NCBI GenBank assembly: GCA_025060275.1
Contig: JANXCJ010000003.1
Span: 1-32,514 of the forward strand
DNA from: Bacteroidia bacterium
GTDB lineage: Bacteria > Bacteroidota > Bacteroidia > SpSt-205
DNA: 32,514 bases
Direction: 5' to 3'
In this document: piece after piece, positions 1 to 8,061 of the stretch
How the letters are laid out: each line of letters starts with the position of its first letter
Position numbering within the stretch: position 1 is the first letter of the stretch
Made by a program: the position numbers and the translations under genes
The notes under the pieces: model-generated
What the model saw: only the letters and a program-made list of their open reading frames with translations
What the model was told of the DNA's origin: nothing
Database searches by the model: none

Positions 1-1
1 C

Positions 2-916
2 TATGCATTAGCTACCCTTGCAGTGGGGTATACGGTTATTTACTTAGGCTATCATCTATATAGGCAGGGCAGCACTGAGCTTCTTCCGTGGAAGGGGCTG
101 CCGGTACTATATGCTAATGTGTTTTTGTGCCTGATAGTTTATCCTTTGATATATCTTATAGAGCGAACTTTTCGTATAAGTTCGGACATCACATTTTTGG
201 AATTATTGGATACTAATCATCCTCTTTTGAGGGAGCTTGCGCGTAAAGCTCCAGGTACTTTTCAGCATAGTTTAGCAGTAGCAGCCTTAGCAGAAGCAGC
301 AGCTCAAAAAATAGGCGCTCACCCCCTCAAAGCCCACGTAATGGCACTCTTTCATGATATAGGTAAGTTGGAAGCCCCTCAGTTTTTTGTTGAGAATTTT
401 GCTACTGTATCCCATGGGGGAGTACCCAATCCTCATTATAATCTGACCTTTCACGAAAGTGCTACGATAATTCGCAATCATGTTGAGTATGGTGTGTATT
501 TGGGAATGCGCCATCGTCTCCCCAGAGAGATAATCGGAGGAATTAGAAGCCATCACGGAACGAGTTATATCCAATATTTCTGGGAAAAACAGAAGAGCCA
601 AAATCCCCAAGAGGCTATGTTGTTAGAGGAAGATTTCCGCTATCCAGGTCCTCTGCCTACTACTAAAGAAGAGGCTATTCTTATGTTGGCTGATACACTG
701 GAAGCCAGTACGCGCGCCATACCTTCACTCACCCCTGAAAAACTTCGGAAACACATCCAGAAAATGATTCAACAGCGAATAGCGGAGGGACAGTTGCGCT
801 CTTCCCCGATTACCTTTGCTCAAATCCAAGAGTTAGAAGAGGTTTTCTATCAGCAGCTCCTTTCTCTCCATCATGCCCGCATTAGCTATCAGGAAAAACA
901 GCCTGAGTTGGTATAA
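2..916 (+). CDS. PgpH/YqfF-type HD phosphodiesterase, C-terminal part (5'-truncated)
   Basis: The reading frame is open to the left edge, so the gene begins outside the window. What remains is the end of a membrane region (a hydrophobic stretch of about 20 residues encoded near 105-165) followed by a cytoplasmic HD domain. The His-Asp pair of the HDIGK motif is encoded at 353-358, and later His residues (NHVEYG, RSHHGT) fit further metal ligands. This layout matches the 7TM-HD family (PgpH/YqfF), whose studied members hydrolyse cyclic di-AMP; that substrate is inferred from the family only. No diadenylate cyclase is in the window. The gene is followed by about 280 bases without an intact gene. 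Confidence 0.85.
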   Translation, partial: YALATLAVGYTVIYLGYHLYRQGSTELLPWKGLPVLYANVFLCLIVYPLIYLIERTFRISSDITFLELLDTNHPLLRELARKAPGTFQHSLAVAALAEAAAQKIGAHPLKAHVMALFHDIGKLEAPQFFVENFATVSHGGVPNPHYNLTFHESATIIRNHVEYGVYLGMRHRLPREIIGGIRSHHGTSYIQYFWEKQKSQNPQEAMLLEEDFRYPGPLPTTKEEAILMLADTLEASTRAIPSLTPEKLRKHIQKMIQQRIAEGQLRSSPITFAQIQELEEVFYQQLLSLHHARISYQEKQPELV

Positions 917-1197
917 AAGTAAAAGAGAAGTGCCTTAAGTCACATTAGTATGGGATAGTACCGGAGGGGTAAGATACATCTTTTGTTTCATCATACGTTT
1001 TCCTGCTGGCGATTCATCGGATAAAGCTATATTAGGTGAAAGAGATGGGTTCTGCCCGTAGGGGATGAATGAAAAGCTCCCCATGTAAAAAAATTTTTCT
1101 TACTTTGTCGGGAACTTACATAAGACATTGCAGGTAATAGGTGGGTATCCCCGTCTATACATGGATGCGTAATGTAAGTGAAACATAAGTGTTGCTT
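917..1197. other. Intergenic stretch without a recognisable gene
   Basis: No credible ORF was found on either strand. The stretch holds a weak inverted repeat (GGGGA near 1060, TCCCC near 1078), followed by an A7T5 run at about 1087-1098 and then TTACTTTG. The last resembles the -7 element TAnnTTTG with one mismatch and could belong to the broken gene downstream, but it lies about 90 bases before that gene's ATG. The region may be remnant sequence associated with the decaying gene. Confidence 0.4.
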
Positions 1198-2566
1198 ATG
1201 AAAACGCAGAACATATTCGGCTTGAGCATGGCGTCCTTACTATTGTGGGGGCAAACAACTGTACTTGTTGATCCAACTAGTCAAGGAAGCTTTGAGGTCT
1301 CAGGCTCAGCAGGTTGGACAGTTGCTAATCAGTCGGGAAGCCCTAACCAGTGGTGTATTGGCAGTAGTGGTAAATGCTTCTCATGGCAGCAGGTGTGCTT
1401 ATATAACCGATAATAGTAGCTGTACGGAGCATCACTACAATCCTAATACTTCTACGACTGTCCATTTGTATTACCCTATTACCATCCCTCTCGGACAAAT
1501 TTATCTAACCCTCTCCTTCAAAGCTAAGCTTAAGGGAGAATATGCCGACTTGATGGAAGTGTTCCTAGTGCCTCGAGCTACTTCTATCATGGGTGGCCAA
1601 CCCTTGAATAGTTATGCACGCCTATTCAAAGTTTTATATGACTCTGATGGTTATGAGCCCGAAGCCTATGTAGTCTCTCCTACGAACTGGGTCGTAGTTA
1701 CACATCATACGTGCAGCGAACCTGGTGATTATTATTTAGTATTCACATGGAGGAATGATAACTCGCTGGGGCTTGACCCCCCCATAGTTTTGGATGAGGT
1801 TTCTTTGACTGCCTCAGCGGTACAGCCAGACCCTGGGGCAGCCCTTGGAAGTGGGGTAACTGTGATTAAATAACTTTCCCTATACTCATAGTTCTGTTCC
1901 TACTACTACTTGTGGGCAAGTAAATGACCTACAACCCTTCAACATTCGGAATAGGTGTAGTGAAAACTCATTTGGGAGGTGAAGACCGGGTATGGGCATT
2001 CACTGCACCTTAAGATGGATGTGTGCGTGTGTCATTTTATAGGTGATACCCTTGAGACTTCAGAGGCTTGGAGGTATTTCGGCCTGCAGCTTTTTGAGGG
2101 TAATCCGGTGGCTTGTGGTAGATGCATAGCGTCTCATACTACTTCTTCTCAGGCCCGACGCACACTCCAAGCAAATGTTATCGCTGGTAAAAAGTACTAC
2201 TTACTTTTAGATAACTACACGCCTCCTGCATGTGGCCGCTTTTTAGAAATGCAGATTACGTTTACTACAGGTGGTTGTGCATCAAGTTTGGAATCTCTGG
2301 AGGGAGAAGCAGGTCTAAGCTGGTCCCTAAGCCCCTCACCGGCCTATGGTTTTATTCGGCTCAGTGGCTATCTTACCGATAGTCGTGACTTTCACATCCA
2401 GGTACTTAGTGCTAGTGGGAAACTAATCTATGAAGAATGGATAGGGGAAGTTGTTGGGCATTTCAATTATGTTATAAACTCAGGGTCTTGGAGCGGGGGC
2501 TTGTATCTAATCCGGCTAAGCGATGGTATAACCACTTCCTCTCGCTCTATTCTTATATTGAAGTAG
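1198..2566 (+). pseudogene. Broken T9SS-secreted protein (type A sorting domain), multiple frameshifts
   Basis: Pieces of one secreted protein lie in successive frames. A signal peptide starts at ATG 1198 (MKTQNIFGLSMASLLLWGQ) and leads into an extracellular domain (SGSAGWTVANQSGSPNQW). That domain continues one frame over from about 1365 (NASHGSRCAYITDNSS) to a TAA at 1871. The next segment (TTCGQVNDLQPFN) continues in the third frame to a TGA at 1980. A GGEDRVWAFTAP segment follows in the first frame, with an in-frame TAA at 2011. The last part runs from about 2036 to 2566 and ends in a T9SS type A sorting domain from about 2290. Every change of frame is +1, and each lies in or beside a short base run (GG near 1369, AAA 1868-1870, GGG 1974-1976, TTTT 2035-2038). 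The ligand or substrate is unknown. Assembly error is the main alternative, but no other gene in the window needs repair. Confidence 0.75.
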
Positions 2567-2601
2567 ATAAATAAAACAGCACCATGCTCGTATAAGAGCA
2601 T
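2567..2601 (-). terminator. Weak hairpin, possible terminator of the ubiD unit
   Basis: A six-base inverted repeat (ATGCTC 2584-2589, GAGCAT 2596-2601) has a six-base loop. Read on the minus strand it is followed, after about eight bases, by TTTTATTTAT. It lies about 100 bases past the ubiD stop, between two converging genes. The stem is short and the T run is not adjacent, so the call is tentative. Confidence 0.25.
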
Positions 2602-2702
2602 TTGCCATAGTACGCATGTGTTGGTATCAATATCCCAGATTTAGCTGTAGACCCTGGCATGTTCTTTCCACTCTCGGGCATAAATGCCTATGCTTTGGGC
2701 AG

Positions 2703-4619
2703 TTAAGTAGCGAGTATAGCTGCATCACCTTTTACAAGCGGGCGGTATCTTAGGGAGGGCGAAGGAATCAGCTCTCCCAAGCCATACTCGGCCCAGCGTC
2801 TGTCTACTTTCTGGATAGTCTCTTCGTTCATCACGATTACATTAGGCCAGGGGCGAGCAAAGCCATCTAATTCAGCACTCTTAGTAGAAGCATCTAATAT
2901 TAGATGGGGGCGTCCCTCAGCGTCACAGATGAGCTTTGCATCTCGCCGCATGTCGGTATTATTTGCGAATCGCCAGAACACATCTCCTAAGTCTTGGATA
3001 GACATATCGCCGTCAAGTAGGACAATTACTTTGACGCCAGCAAAAAGAGGATGACAAGCTATTTTTTCTCCTAAGGTTAGCCCTTGTTTTGGTTGGGTTT
3101 TTCTAAAGCGCCCTATCCACACGGGAATCCCCCGCTCCAAGAGGCGCAGATTTACTTCCTCAATTTCTGGAAATTCTTTTTGGAGAGCTGAGGTACCGAG
3201 AAGGCTCACAGTAGGAGAAGGATATGAGAGAGGAGGCAGTATGCGCTCCTCAGGTAACTTGCGCGTCCCATCTATGCCCAGCTTCCCTCCAAATCCCGCT
3301 TGACTGCATGCATGATCTAGGACATCTATAGGCCCTTGGCTAAAGATGATATCCGTACGAAGGTCTAAATTCTCCGCTATTAACTCAGCTACTCTCCAAT
3401 AGTCTCTTAGGGGCACGTCTTTATCTACTATCAAGGCTATCTTAGTGAGCATTAGCTGTCCTGCACCCCACAGAGTGTGTATAGCTTTTAGACCTTGACC
3501 AGGGTAAGCCTTTTCAATAGAAGCTATAGCTAAATTGTGAAAAACACCCTCTATTGGCAATTCTATATCCACTAATTCAGGTAGAAACGTAAGGCGAAGC
3601 GGAGCTAAGAAGATTCTCTCTGTAGCTTTTCCCAGCCAGGCATCCTCCTGAGGGGGAATACCTACTATGGTAGCAGGATAGATAGCTTCTCGCCTATGCG
3701 TAATAGCTGTTACATGAAAAGCAGGATAATAATCGGGAAGTGAGTAATACCCTGTATGGTCTCCAAAAGGCCCCTCTAAAACTAAAGGCTCATGTGGGTC
3801 CACATACCCCTCTATCACAATATCCGCATCTGCAGGTACTTCTATGGGCTGTGTGATGCAAGGAACCATTTCTACTCTGCGGCGGCGCAAAAAACCTGCT
3901 AGAATGTATTCGTCTATATTCTCAGGCAAAGGGGCTGTTGCAACATAAGCATACACAGGGTCTCCACCAAGGGCAATTGCTACAGGCATCTTTTCTCCTT
4001 TAGCCTTCCAGGCCTCATAGTGGCGGCGTGATACTTTGTGTAGTTGCCAGTGGATCGCAGTGGTGTAGTCATCAAATACCTGAACTCTGTACATGCCGAC
4101 ATTGCGTATGCGAGTCTCTGGGTGATATGTATGTATAATAGGTAGCGTGATGAAAGGGCCACCATCCAAGGGCCAGCACTTGAGAATAGGGAGCATGGAA
4201 AGCCTTGCTTCTTTACCTATATGCACTACCTCTTGACAAGGGGGGTGTCGAAGCTTTACTCTGCGAGGAAGGTAGCTTGCTAGTTCTCCAAGGGTAGGCA
4301 GGAGTGCAAGCTTTTCTCGCAGGGAATTTTTCGGAGCTGTAAGCTTGCGGAAGAGATTTAGTACTCTCTCTGATACCTCTTCTATGCGAGAGGCTCCGAG
4401 CGCTAATGCCATGCGTCTCTCTGAGCCATAGGCATTTATCAGGAGGGGAAAGGAAGTACCTGTATTCTCAAAGAGCAGCGCGGGTCCGCCTGCTTTCGTA
4501 ATTCGGTCAGTAATCTCAGTAATCTCTAAATGAGGTGAGACAGCTATAGCTATTCGCTTAAGCTCACCTGCCGCTTCTAGCCGGGCTATGAATTCCCGTA
4601 GTCCACCCCTCTTGGACAT
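2703..4619 (-). CDS. ubiD: UbiD-family decarboxylase (probable menaquinone-pathway decarboxylase)
   Basis: The 638-residue protein belongs to the prenylated-flavin-dependent UbiD family, which decarboxylates aromatic or unsaturated acids. Family motifs are clear: MYRVQVFDDYTTAIHW near the first third, EGPFGDHTGYYS carrying the paired acidic catalytic residues, and the C-terminal metal/FMN-domain region (FANNTDMRRD). Bacteroidota homologues of this length are usually annotated as menaquinone biosynthesis decarboxylase or 4-hydroxybenzoate decarboxylase; the substrate here is not shown. The UbiX prenyltransferase needed for the cofactor is not in the window. I chose ATG 4619 (MSKRGGLREFIARLEAAGEL) over a TTG 15 bases upstream because the family start aligns with REFI..LE. 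It lies 26 bases after the thiolase stop, so the two may be co-transcribed. A CTATTTTG sits one base before the ATG. Confidence 0.88.
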   Translation of the reverse strand: MSKRGGLREFIARLEAAGELKRIAIAVSPHLEITEITDRITKAGGPALLFENTGTSFPLLINAYGSERRMALALGASRIEEVSERVLNLFRKLTAPKNSLREKLALLPTLGELASYLPRRVKLRHPPCQEVVHIGKEARLSMLPILKCWPLDGGPFITLPIIHTYHPETRIRNVGMYRVQVFDDYTTAIHWQLHKVSRRHYEAWKAKGEKMPVAIALGGDPVYAYVATAPLPENIDEYILAGFLRRRRVEMVPCITQPIEVPADADIVIEGYVDPHEPLVLEGPFGDHTGYYSLPDYYPAFHVTAITHRREAIYPATIVGIPPQEDAWLGKATERIFLAPLRLTFLPELVDIELPIEGVFHNLAIASIEKAYPGQGLKAIHTLWGAGQLMLTKIALIVDKDVPLRDYWRVAELIAENLDLRTDIIFSQGPIDVLDHACSQAGFGGKLGIDGTRKLPEERILPPLSYPSPTVSLLGTSALQKEFPEIEEVNLRLLERGIPVWIGRFRKTQPKQGLTLGEKIACHPLFAGVKVIVLLDGDMSIQDLGDVFWRFANNTDMRRDAKLICDAEGRPHLILDASTKSAELDGFARPWPNVIVMNEETIQKVDRRWAEYGLGELIPSPSLRYRPLVKGDAAILAT

Positions 4620-4645
4620 GCAAAATAGAAACAATAATCATGAAC

Positions 4646-5821
4646 TCATATGCGTTCTATGACTATAGCTGAGGCGCCCCCTCCGCCGTTACATATGCCT
4701 ACTGCCCCATATTTGCCTCCTGTATGATTCAGGGCTGTCAAGAGTGTGACTAATATCCGGGCTCCACTCGCACCTAGCGGATGCCCTAATGCCACAGCTC
4801 CGCCTAATATGTTCAACTTCTCTGTAGGGATGCCTAAGAGCTTTTGATTGGCTAAGGCTACGACTGCAAAAGCCTCATTTATCTCAAAGAGGTCTATCTC
4901 CCTTATTTGCATGCCTACCCTTTGGAGAGCTTTCTGAAGAGCATCTGTAGGAGCGATAGTGAACCACTCTGGCTCCCTTGCAGCGTCTGCCCAGCCGATA
5001 ATCCGTGCAAGAGGAGTAAGTGAGTATCTTTTGAGAGCCTCTTCACTGGCTAAGATGAGAGCGGCAGCCCCGTCATTAATCTTAGAGGCATTCGCTGCTG
5101 TGATGGTGCCATCAGGCTTGAAGGCAGGCTTTAGGGTAGGGATTTTCTCAAAATTAGCTTTCTTAGGCTCTTCATCTTCTCGTATTTCTTCGGTTTTGCC
5201 TTTGAGTGTAATAGGTACGGCAGCTATTTCATTACGGAATATGCCTTGGGCTTGGGCTTCTTGAGCACGCTTGTAGGAAAGGATGGCATATTCATCTTGC
5301 ATTTCTCGGGTAATTTGGTAAGTGGAAGCGCAGTTCTCGCTGATTGTGCCCATTGTCAGCCCACAGTAAGCATCCTCTAATCCATCTCGTAGAATGCCAT
5401 CTATAGCTTGAGTGTGTCCATAGCGAGCTCCACTGCGCAAGTGTGGTAGATAGAAGGGCACCTGACTCATGTTTTCCATTCCTCCCACAGCGATAAGGTC
5501 TGCTTGCTGAAGTGCTATCGTTTGTGCTCCTAAGATTACTGCTTTTAGTCCAGAAGCACATACTTTATTGACAAGGGTAGTAGGTGTAGTGGGAGGAAGC
5601 CCCGCTTTGAGAGCTACTTGGGTAGCAGGTGCTTGGCCTAAGTTCGCAGATAAGACATTTCCGAAATATAGCTCTTCTATGGCTGTAGGGGGGATATTTG
5701 CTTGCTCCAAGGCTGCCTTTAGAGCGATTGCCCCTAAATCAGGTGCAGGGACAGCGGATAGGCTCCCCAAAAAGCTCCCTATGGGAGTACGCTTTGCAGC
5801 TACGATATATATGGGTCTCAT
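4646..5821 (-). CDS. Acetyl-CoA C-acetyltransferase (thiolase)
   Basis: This 391-residue thiolase reversibly condenses two acetyl-CoA to acetoacetyl-CoA or cleaves 3-ketoacyl-CoA. All catalytic residues are visible: nucleophile Cys88 in NKVCASGLKAV, His347 in GHPLGASGARI and Cys377 in CNGGGGAS. The length is typical of the AtoB/PhaA group, which favours the biosynthetic short-chain role, but no beta-oxidation or ketone-metabolism partner is adjacent to confirm this. The start at 5821 gives the standard N-terminus (IYIVAAKRTPIGSF). A near-consensus -7 box (TTAATTTG, 5834-5827) lies five bases before the ATG. The ubiD gene follows closely and may share the transcript. Confidence 0.93.
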   Translation of the reverse strand: MRPIYIVAAKRTPIGSFLGSLSAVPAPDLGAIALKAALEQANIPPTAIEELYFGNVLSANLGQAPATQVALKAGLPPTTPTTLVNKVCASGLKAVILGAQTIALQQADLIAVGGMENMSQVPFYLPHLRSGARYGHTQAIDGILRDGLEDAYCGLTMGTISENCASTYQITREMQDEYAILSYKRAQEAQAQGIFRNEIAAVPITLKGKTEEIREDEEPKKANFEKIPTLKPAFKPDGTITAANASKINDGAAALILASEEALKRYSLTPLARIIGWADAAREPEWFTIAPTDALQKALQRVGMQIREIDLFEINEAFAVVALANQKLLGIPTEKLNILGGAVALGHPLGASGARILVTLLTALNHTGGKYGAVGICNGGGGASAIVIERI

Positions 5822-5826
5822 AAGGG

Positions 5827-5834
5827 CAAATTAA
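5827..5834 (-). promoter_or_regulatory. Candidate -7 box of the thiolase gene
   Basis: TTAATTTG on the minus strand has one mismatch to the Bacteroidota -7 element TAnnTTTG. It lies five bases before the ATG at 5821, so transcription would start at or beside the start codon. Confidence 0.45.
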
Positions 5835-5853
5835 GTAACTAAGTTAATCAATT

Positions 5854-7068
5854 TCATCTGCCGCTAAGAGGAGCATGCATGTCAATAATATGGCGCTTCC
5901 TTATTGCGCGTGAACGGGCTTCTGCCGTGAAATAATACCTAAATGTGGCATGAATTCTTGAGCGGCGAGCTTGTGTGGCTTCTAATACTGCCAACATGGC
6001 GGGGTTGAAATCACCTACCCAGCTCAGTTCTGCATGGGTAAAACCCATCTGGATCACAGGAGGTACGGGTAGGTACGCTAAAGCGGACTCTAACCCCCTT
6101 CGCTGAAATTTTGGACGAACCCCCATGAGCATAACTCGGAGTTTTGTGAGGATGCCATGCTTGCGGTACCAGGCATATCGGTTTCGCTTGCGCCACAGGA
6201 ATGTAAGAAGCTGAAAGAGTGTAGGTTTTCCTCTCCATGGACGGAAAATCTGATTGAGGTCTGGGATAGCCAAAATAATCCCTGCTGGTTCTCCTCCCAC
6301 GTAAGCAAAGTATATGAGTTCTGGGATGAGGATAGGCTTTAGGCTCTCCACTAAGCGGATAACTCGGTTTTCTGAGAGGGGTACGAAATGCTCATGAAAT
6401 TGCCAGGCATCGTTGTAGATAGTGCGGAAGTCCATCGCATACTTGTATAGGTTGTGAAGGTCGGGGTAGGCAAATTCCACGCCCTCTTTTTGTGCGGCTC
6501 GCTGGGCGATACGAGCTATTCTCTCCGGAATTTCACTAAGCCTCAGCTCCCGAGACTCCTGCTGGAAATATAGCTCAAAACCATAGCGCGTAAGGAAGTC
6601 CGCATAATAAGGCTTGTTATAGGGCATTCCATAAGCAGGAGGTGAGTCAAAACCCTCAATGAGTACCCCCCAAAAACGATCATTTTCTCCAAAGTTTACA
6701 AATGCATCTGCTGCCTCCATGCCCCTTTCTGCGAGCCATGCCTGCGCCGTAGAAATAAGGTCTGCTGCTACTGAATAGTCTTCTATGCATTCAAAAAAAC
6801 CCATTCCTCCTGTGGGCACAGCATATCTGTGGGCTTTGGGGTAATAGATGAAGCTTGCGATGCGTCCTAAAACTCGCCCTTTTCTATCTTGGGCTATCCA
6901 CCATTGGGCTTCTCCCTCTGCGAAGTGGGGATTCTTGTTGGGATTGAATAGCGCGCGCAGTTCCATATCTAAGGGTCCTACCCAATTTGGATCCCCTGCA
7001 TAGAGCTCTCGGGGAAGCTCTAAAAAGGCAGCTTGCTGGGTGGCATTGCGAACGGGTAGGACAGCCAT
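5854..7068 (-). CDS. GNAT-like N-acetyltransferase-family protein
   Basis: The 404-residue cytoplasmic protein has no signal peptide or membrane segment. The N-terminal half (LPRELYAGDPNWVGPL, then HFAEGEAQWWIAQD, VLGRIASF and NFGENDRFWGVLIEGF) resembles large GNAT-fold proteins of Bacteroidota annotated as N-acetyltransferases. The C-terminal half (LIYFAYVGGEPAGIILAIPDLN, then MLMGVRPKFQRRG) looks like a second GNAT unit; RPKFQRRGLESAL fits the acetyl-CoA-binding R/Q-x-x-G-x-G/A loop. The substrate is unknown. The protein may therefore be a tandem GNAT fold, with possibly only the second half keeping a cofactor site. Its -7 box overlaps the stop codon of the upstream endonuclease gene. Confidence 0.7.
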   Translation of the reverse strand: MAVLPVRNATQQAAFLELPRELYAGDPNWVGPLDMELRALFNPNKNPHFAEGEAQWWIAQDRKGRVLGRIASFIYYPKAHRYAVPTGGMGFFECIEDYSVAADLISTAQAWLAERGMEAADAFVNFGENDRFWGVLIEGFDSPPAYGMPYNKPYYADFLTRYGFELYFQQESRELRLSEIPERIARIAQRAAQKEGVEFAYPDLHNLYKYAMDFRTIYNDAWQFHEHFVPLSENRVIRLVESLKPILIPELIYFAYVGGEPAGIILAIPDLNQIFRPWRGKPTLFQLLTFLWRKRNRYAWYRKHGILTKLRVMLMGVRPKFQRRGLESALAYLPVPPVIQMGFTHAELSWVGDFNPAMLAVLEATQARRSRIHATFRYYFTAEARSRAIRKRHIIDMHAPLSGR

Positions 7069-7075
7069 CCGATTA

Positions 7076-7083
7076 CAAATTTA
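7076..7083 (-). promoter_or_regulatory. -7 box of the GNAT gene, overlapping the endonuclease stop codon
   Basis: TAAATTTG on the minus strand matches TAnnTTTG exactly and lies seven bases before the ATG at 7068. Its first three bases are the TAA stop of the upstream endonuclease gene, so the expected leader is zero to three bases. Confidence 0.6.
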
Positions 7084-8013
7084 GCGGTGGGGCTTCTTTC
7101 TGGTTTCTTGCCAAAAAGATTTATCCACTCTTCTCTCTATCTCTTTTTCTATGCTGTCAGGCAGTCGGGGGAAAAAGTCAATCCCTGTAAGTTTTTCTAC
7201 AGAGTCTACAGGTACCAGAAAATCTAAGGGTCTTCGCTTAGAAGGGGCATGGGGTACTAAGAAAGCTACTGCACGAGGGGATTTTTCTGCCTCTATCCAA
7301 TAAACTGCCTTGTAAAAGGCCCCTGGTACAGCTATGCGACTTTTCCCGATGTATTCTATGGGATTGCTCAGGATAGGGCCTGTGTATACCACTAATCTCT
7401 TCTTTTGTTTTGCCCACTGGCGCACTATGCTTTCTACCTCCTCCCAGATTCCAGCATTGAACTCATGGATTTGCGGGCTCATATTAGAGAGAAAGAAGGT
7501 CTCACTCATTCCTACTGAGTCCCACTTGAAGTCTCCAGCGGGCACAAGGTGTCCTCTGTCATAGCCTGAGTGCCGGTAGTCCTCTAAATTAGCGGAGCCT
7601 GTTTTTACCATAGGGTCTGGCCTGAAGTCCTGTGTGCGTCTTAGACGTCCCTTGCTCAGCTTTTCTCCTTCCAGAATGTGCACTGTCCAGCGGGGCTGCT
7701 CATTCTGCTCATCATAACATAAGGCATAATACTTGTGCTGGACTATTTCGCAGTTTGGCGATTCGGCAAAGGTGAAGGATAAGCTCAGCTGGGAAGGAAG
7801 CCCTAAACTTTCTTCCTTAGGCTTTGATAAAGGCTCTTTTTGAGCAGGAGTAGGAGTAGCTGGAGTGCTATCCTGGGGAGTTTGAGTGAAAGAAATCTCT
7901 TGGTACTTGGTGATGAGGGTGTGGGAGGCCTTTTGGGCGGCGAGCCTCTCCCAAATAAGCCAGGTAGCTACGCCCAAAACAATTAGAAGTCCCAAAAGGA
8001 GTAAAACACGCAT
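7081..8013 (-). CDS. Exported DNA/RNA non-specific endonuclease (NUC family)
   Basis: The 310-residue protein begins with a hydrophobic segment (residues 2-20, LLLLGLLIVLGVATWLIW) acting as a signal anchor. A Thr/Pro/Lys-rich linker (about 45-70) follows, then a NUC-type beta-beta-alpha-metal nuclease domain. The DRGH motif at residues 152-155 contains the catalytic His155, and Asn186 in HEFNAGIWEE fits the metal-binding Asn. The family (Serratia nuclease/NUC1) cuts DNA and RNA without sequence preference in the periplasm or outside the cell, here probably anchored to the membrane. No cognate inhibitor is seen next to it. It diverges from prfB across only 48 bases, and its -7-like box TACTTTTA lies four bases before the ATG. 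Confidence 0.9.
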   Translation of the reverse strand: MRVLLLLGLLIVLGVATWLIWERLAAQKASHTLITKYQEISFTQTPQDSTPATPTPAQKEPLSKPKEESLGLPSQLSLSFTFAESPNCEIVQHKYYALCYDEQNEQPRWTVHILEGEKLSKGRLRRTQDFRPDPMVKTGSANLEDYRHSGYDRGHLVPAGDFKWDSVGMSETFFLSNMSPQIHEFNAGIWEEVESIVRQWAKQKKRLVVYTGPILSNPIEYIGKSRIAVPGAFYKAVYWIEAEKSPRAVAFLVPHAPSKRRPLDFLVPVDSVEKLTGIDFFPRLPDSIEKEIERRVDKSFWQETRKKPHR

Positions 8014-8017
8014 AGCC

Positions 8018-8025
8018 TAAAAGTA
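8018..8025 (-). promoter_or_regulatory. Candidate -7 box of the endonuclease gene
   Basis: TACTTTTA on the minus strand differs from TAnnTTTG only in the last base and lies exactly four bases before the ATG at 8013. Only 23 bases separate it from the opposing prfB box at 8049-8056. Confidence 0.5.
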
Positions 8026-8048
8026 AGCTTTTCAATGGTAGTTCTTAG

Positions 8049-8056
8049 TAGTTTTG
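8049..8056 (+). promoter_or_regulatory. -7 box of prfB
   Basis: TAGTTTTG matches TAnnTTTG exactly and lies five bases before the prfB ATG at 8062. The predicted transcript is leaderless or nearly so. Confidence 0.6.
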
Positions 8057-8061
8057 TAGGC

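Noticed and set aside
1360..2045. Programmed recoding as the explanation of the broken T9SS gene
   Set aside because: Three stops could be bypassed by skipping one base, but the protein similarity is better restored by single-base insertions in short runs, and the first shift is not at a stop. Decay or sequence error is simpler, so recoding is only noted as an alternative.
4959..5264. Antisense ORF of about 100 codons inside the thiolase gene
   Set aside because: It is a shadow of the thiolase reading frame with no signal peptide, family motif or promoter box.
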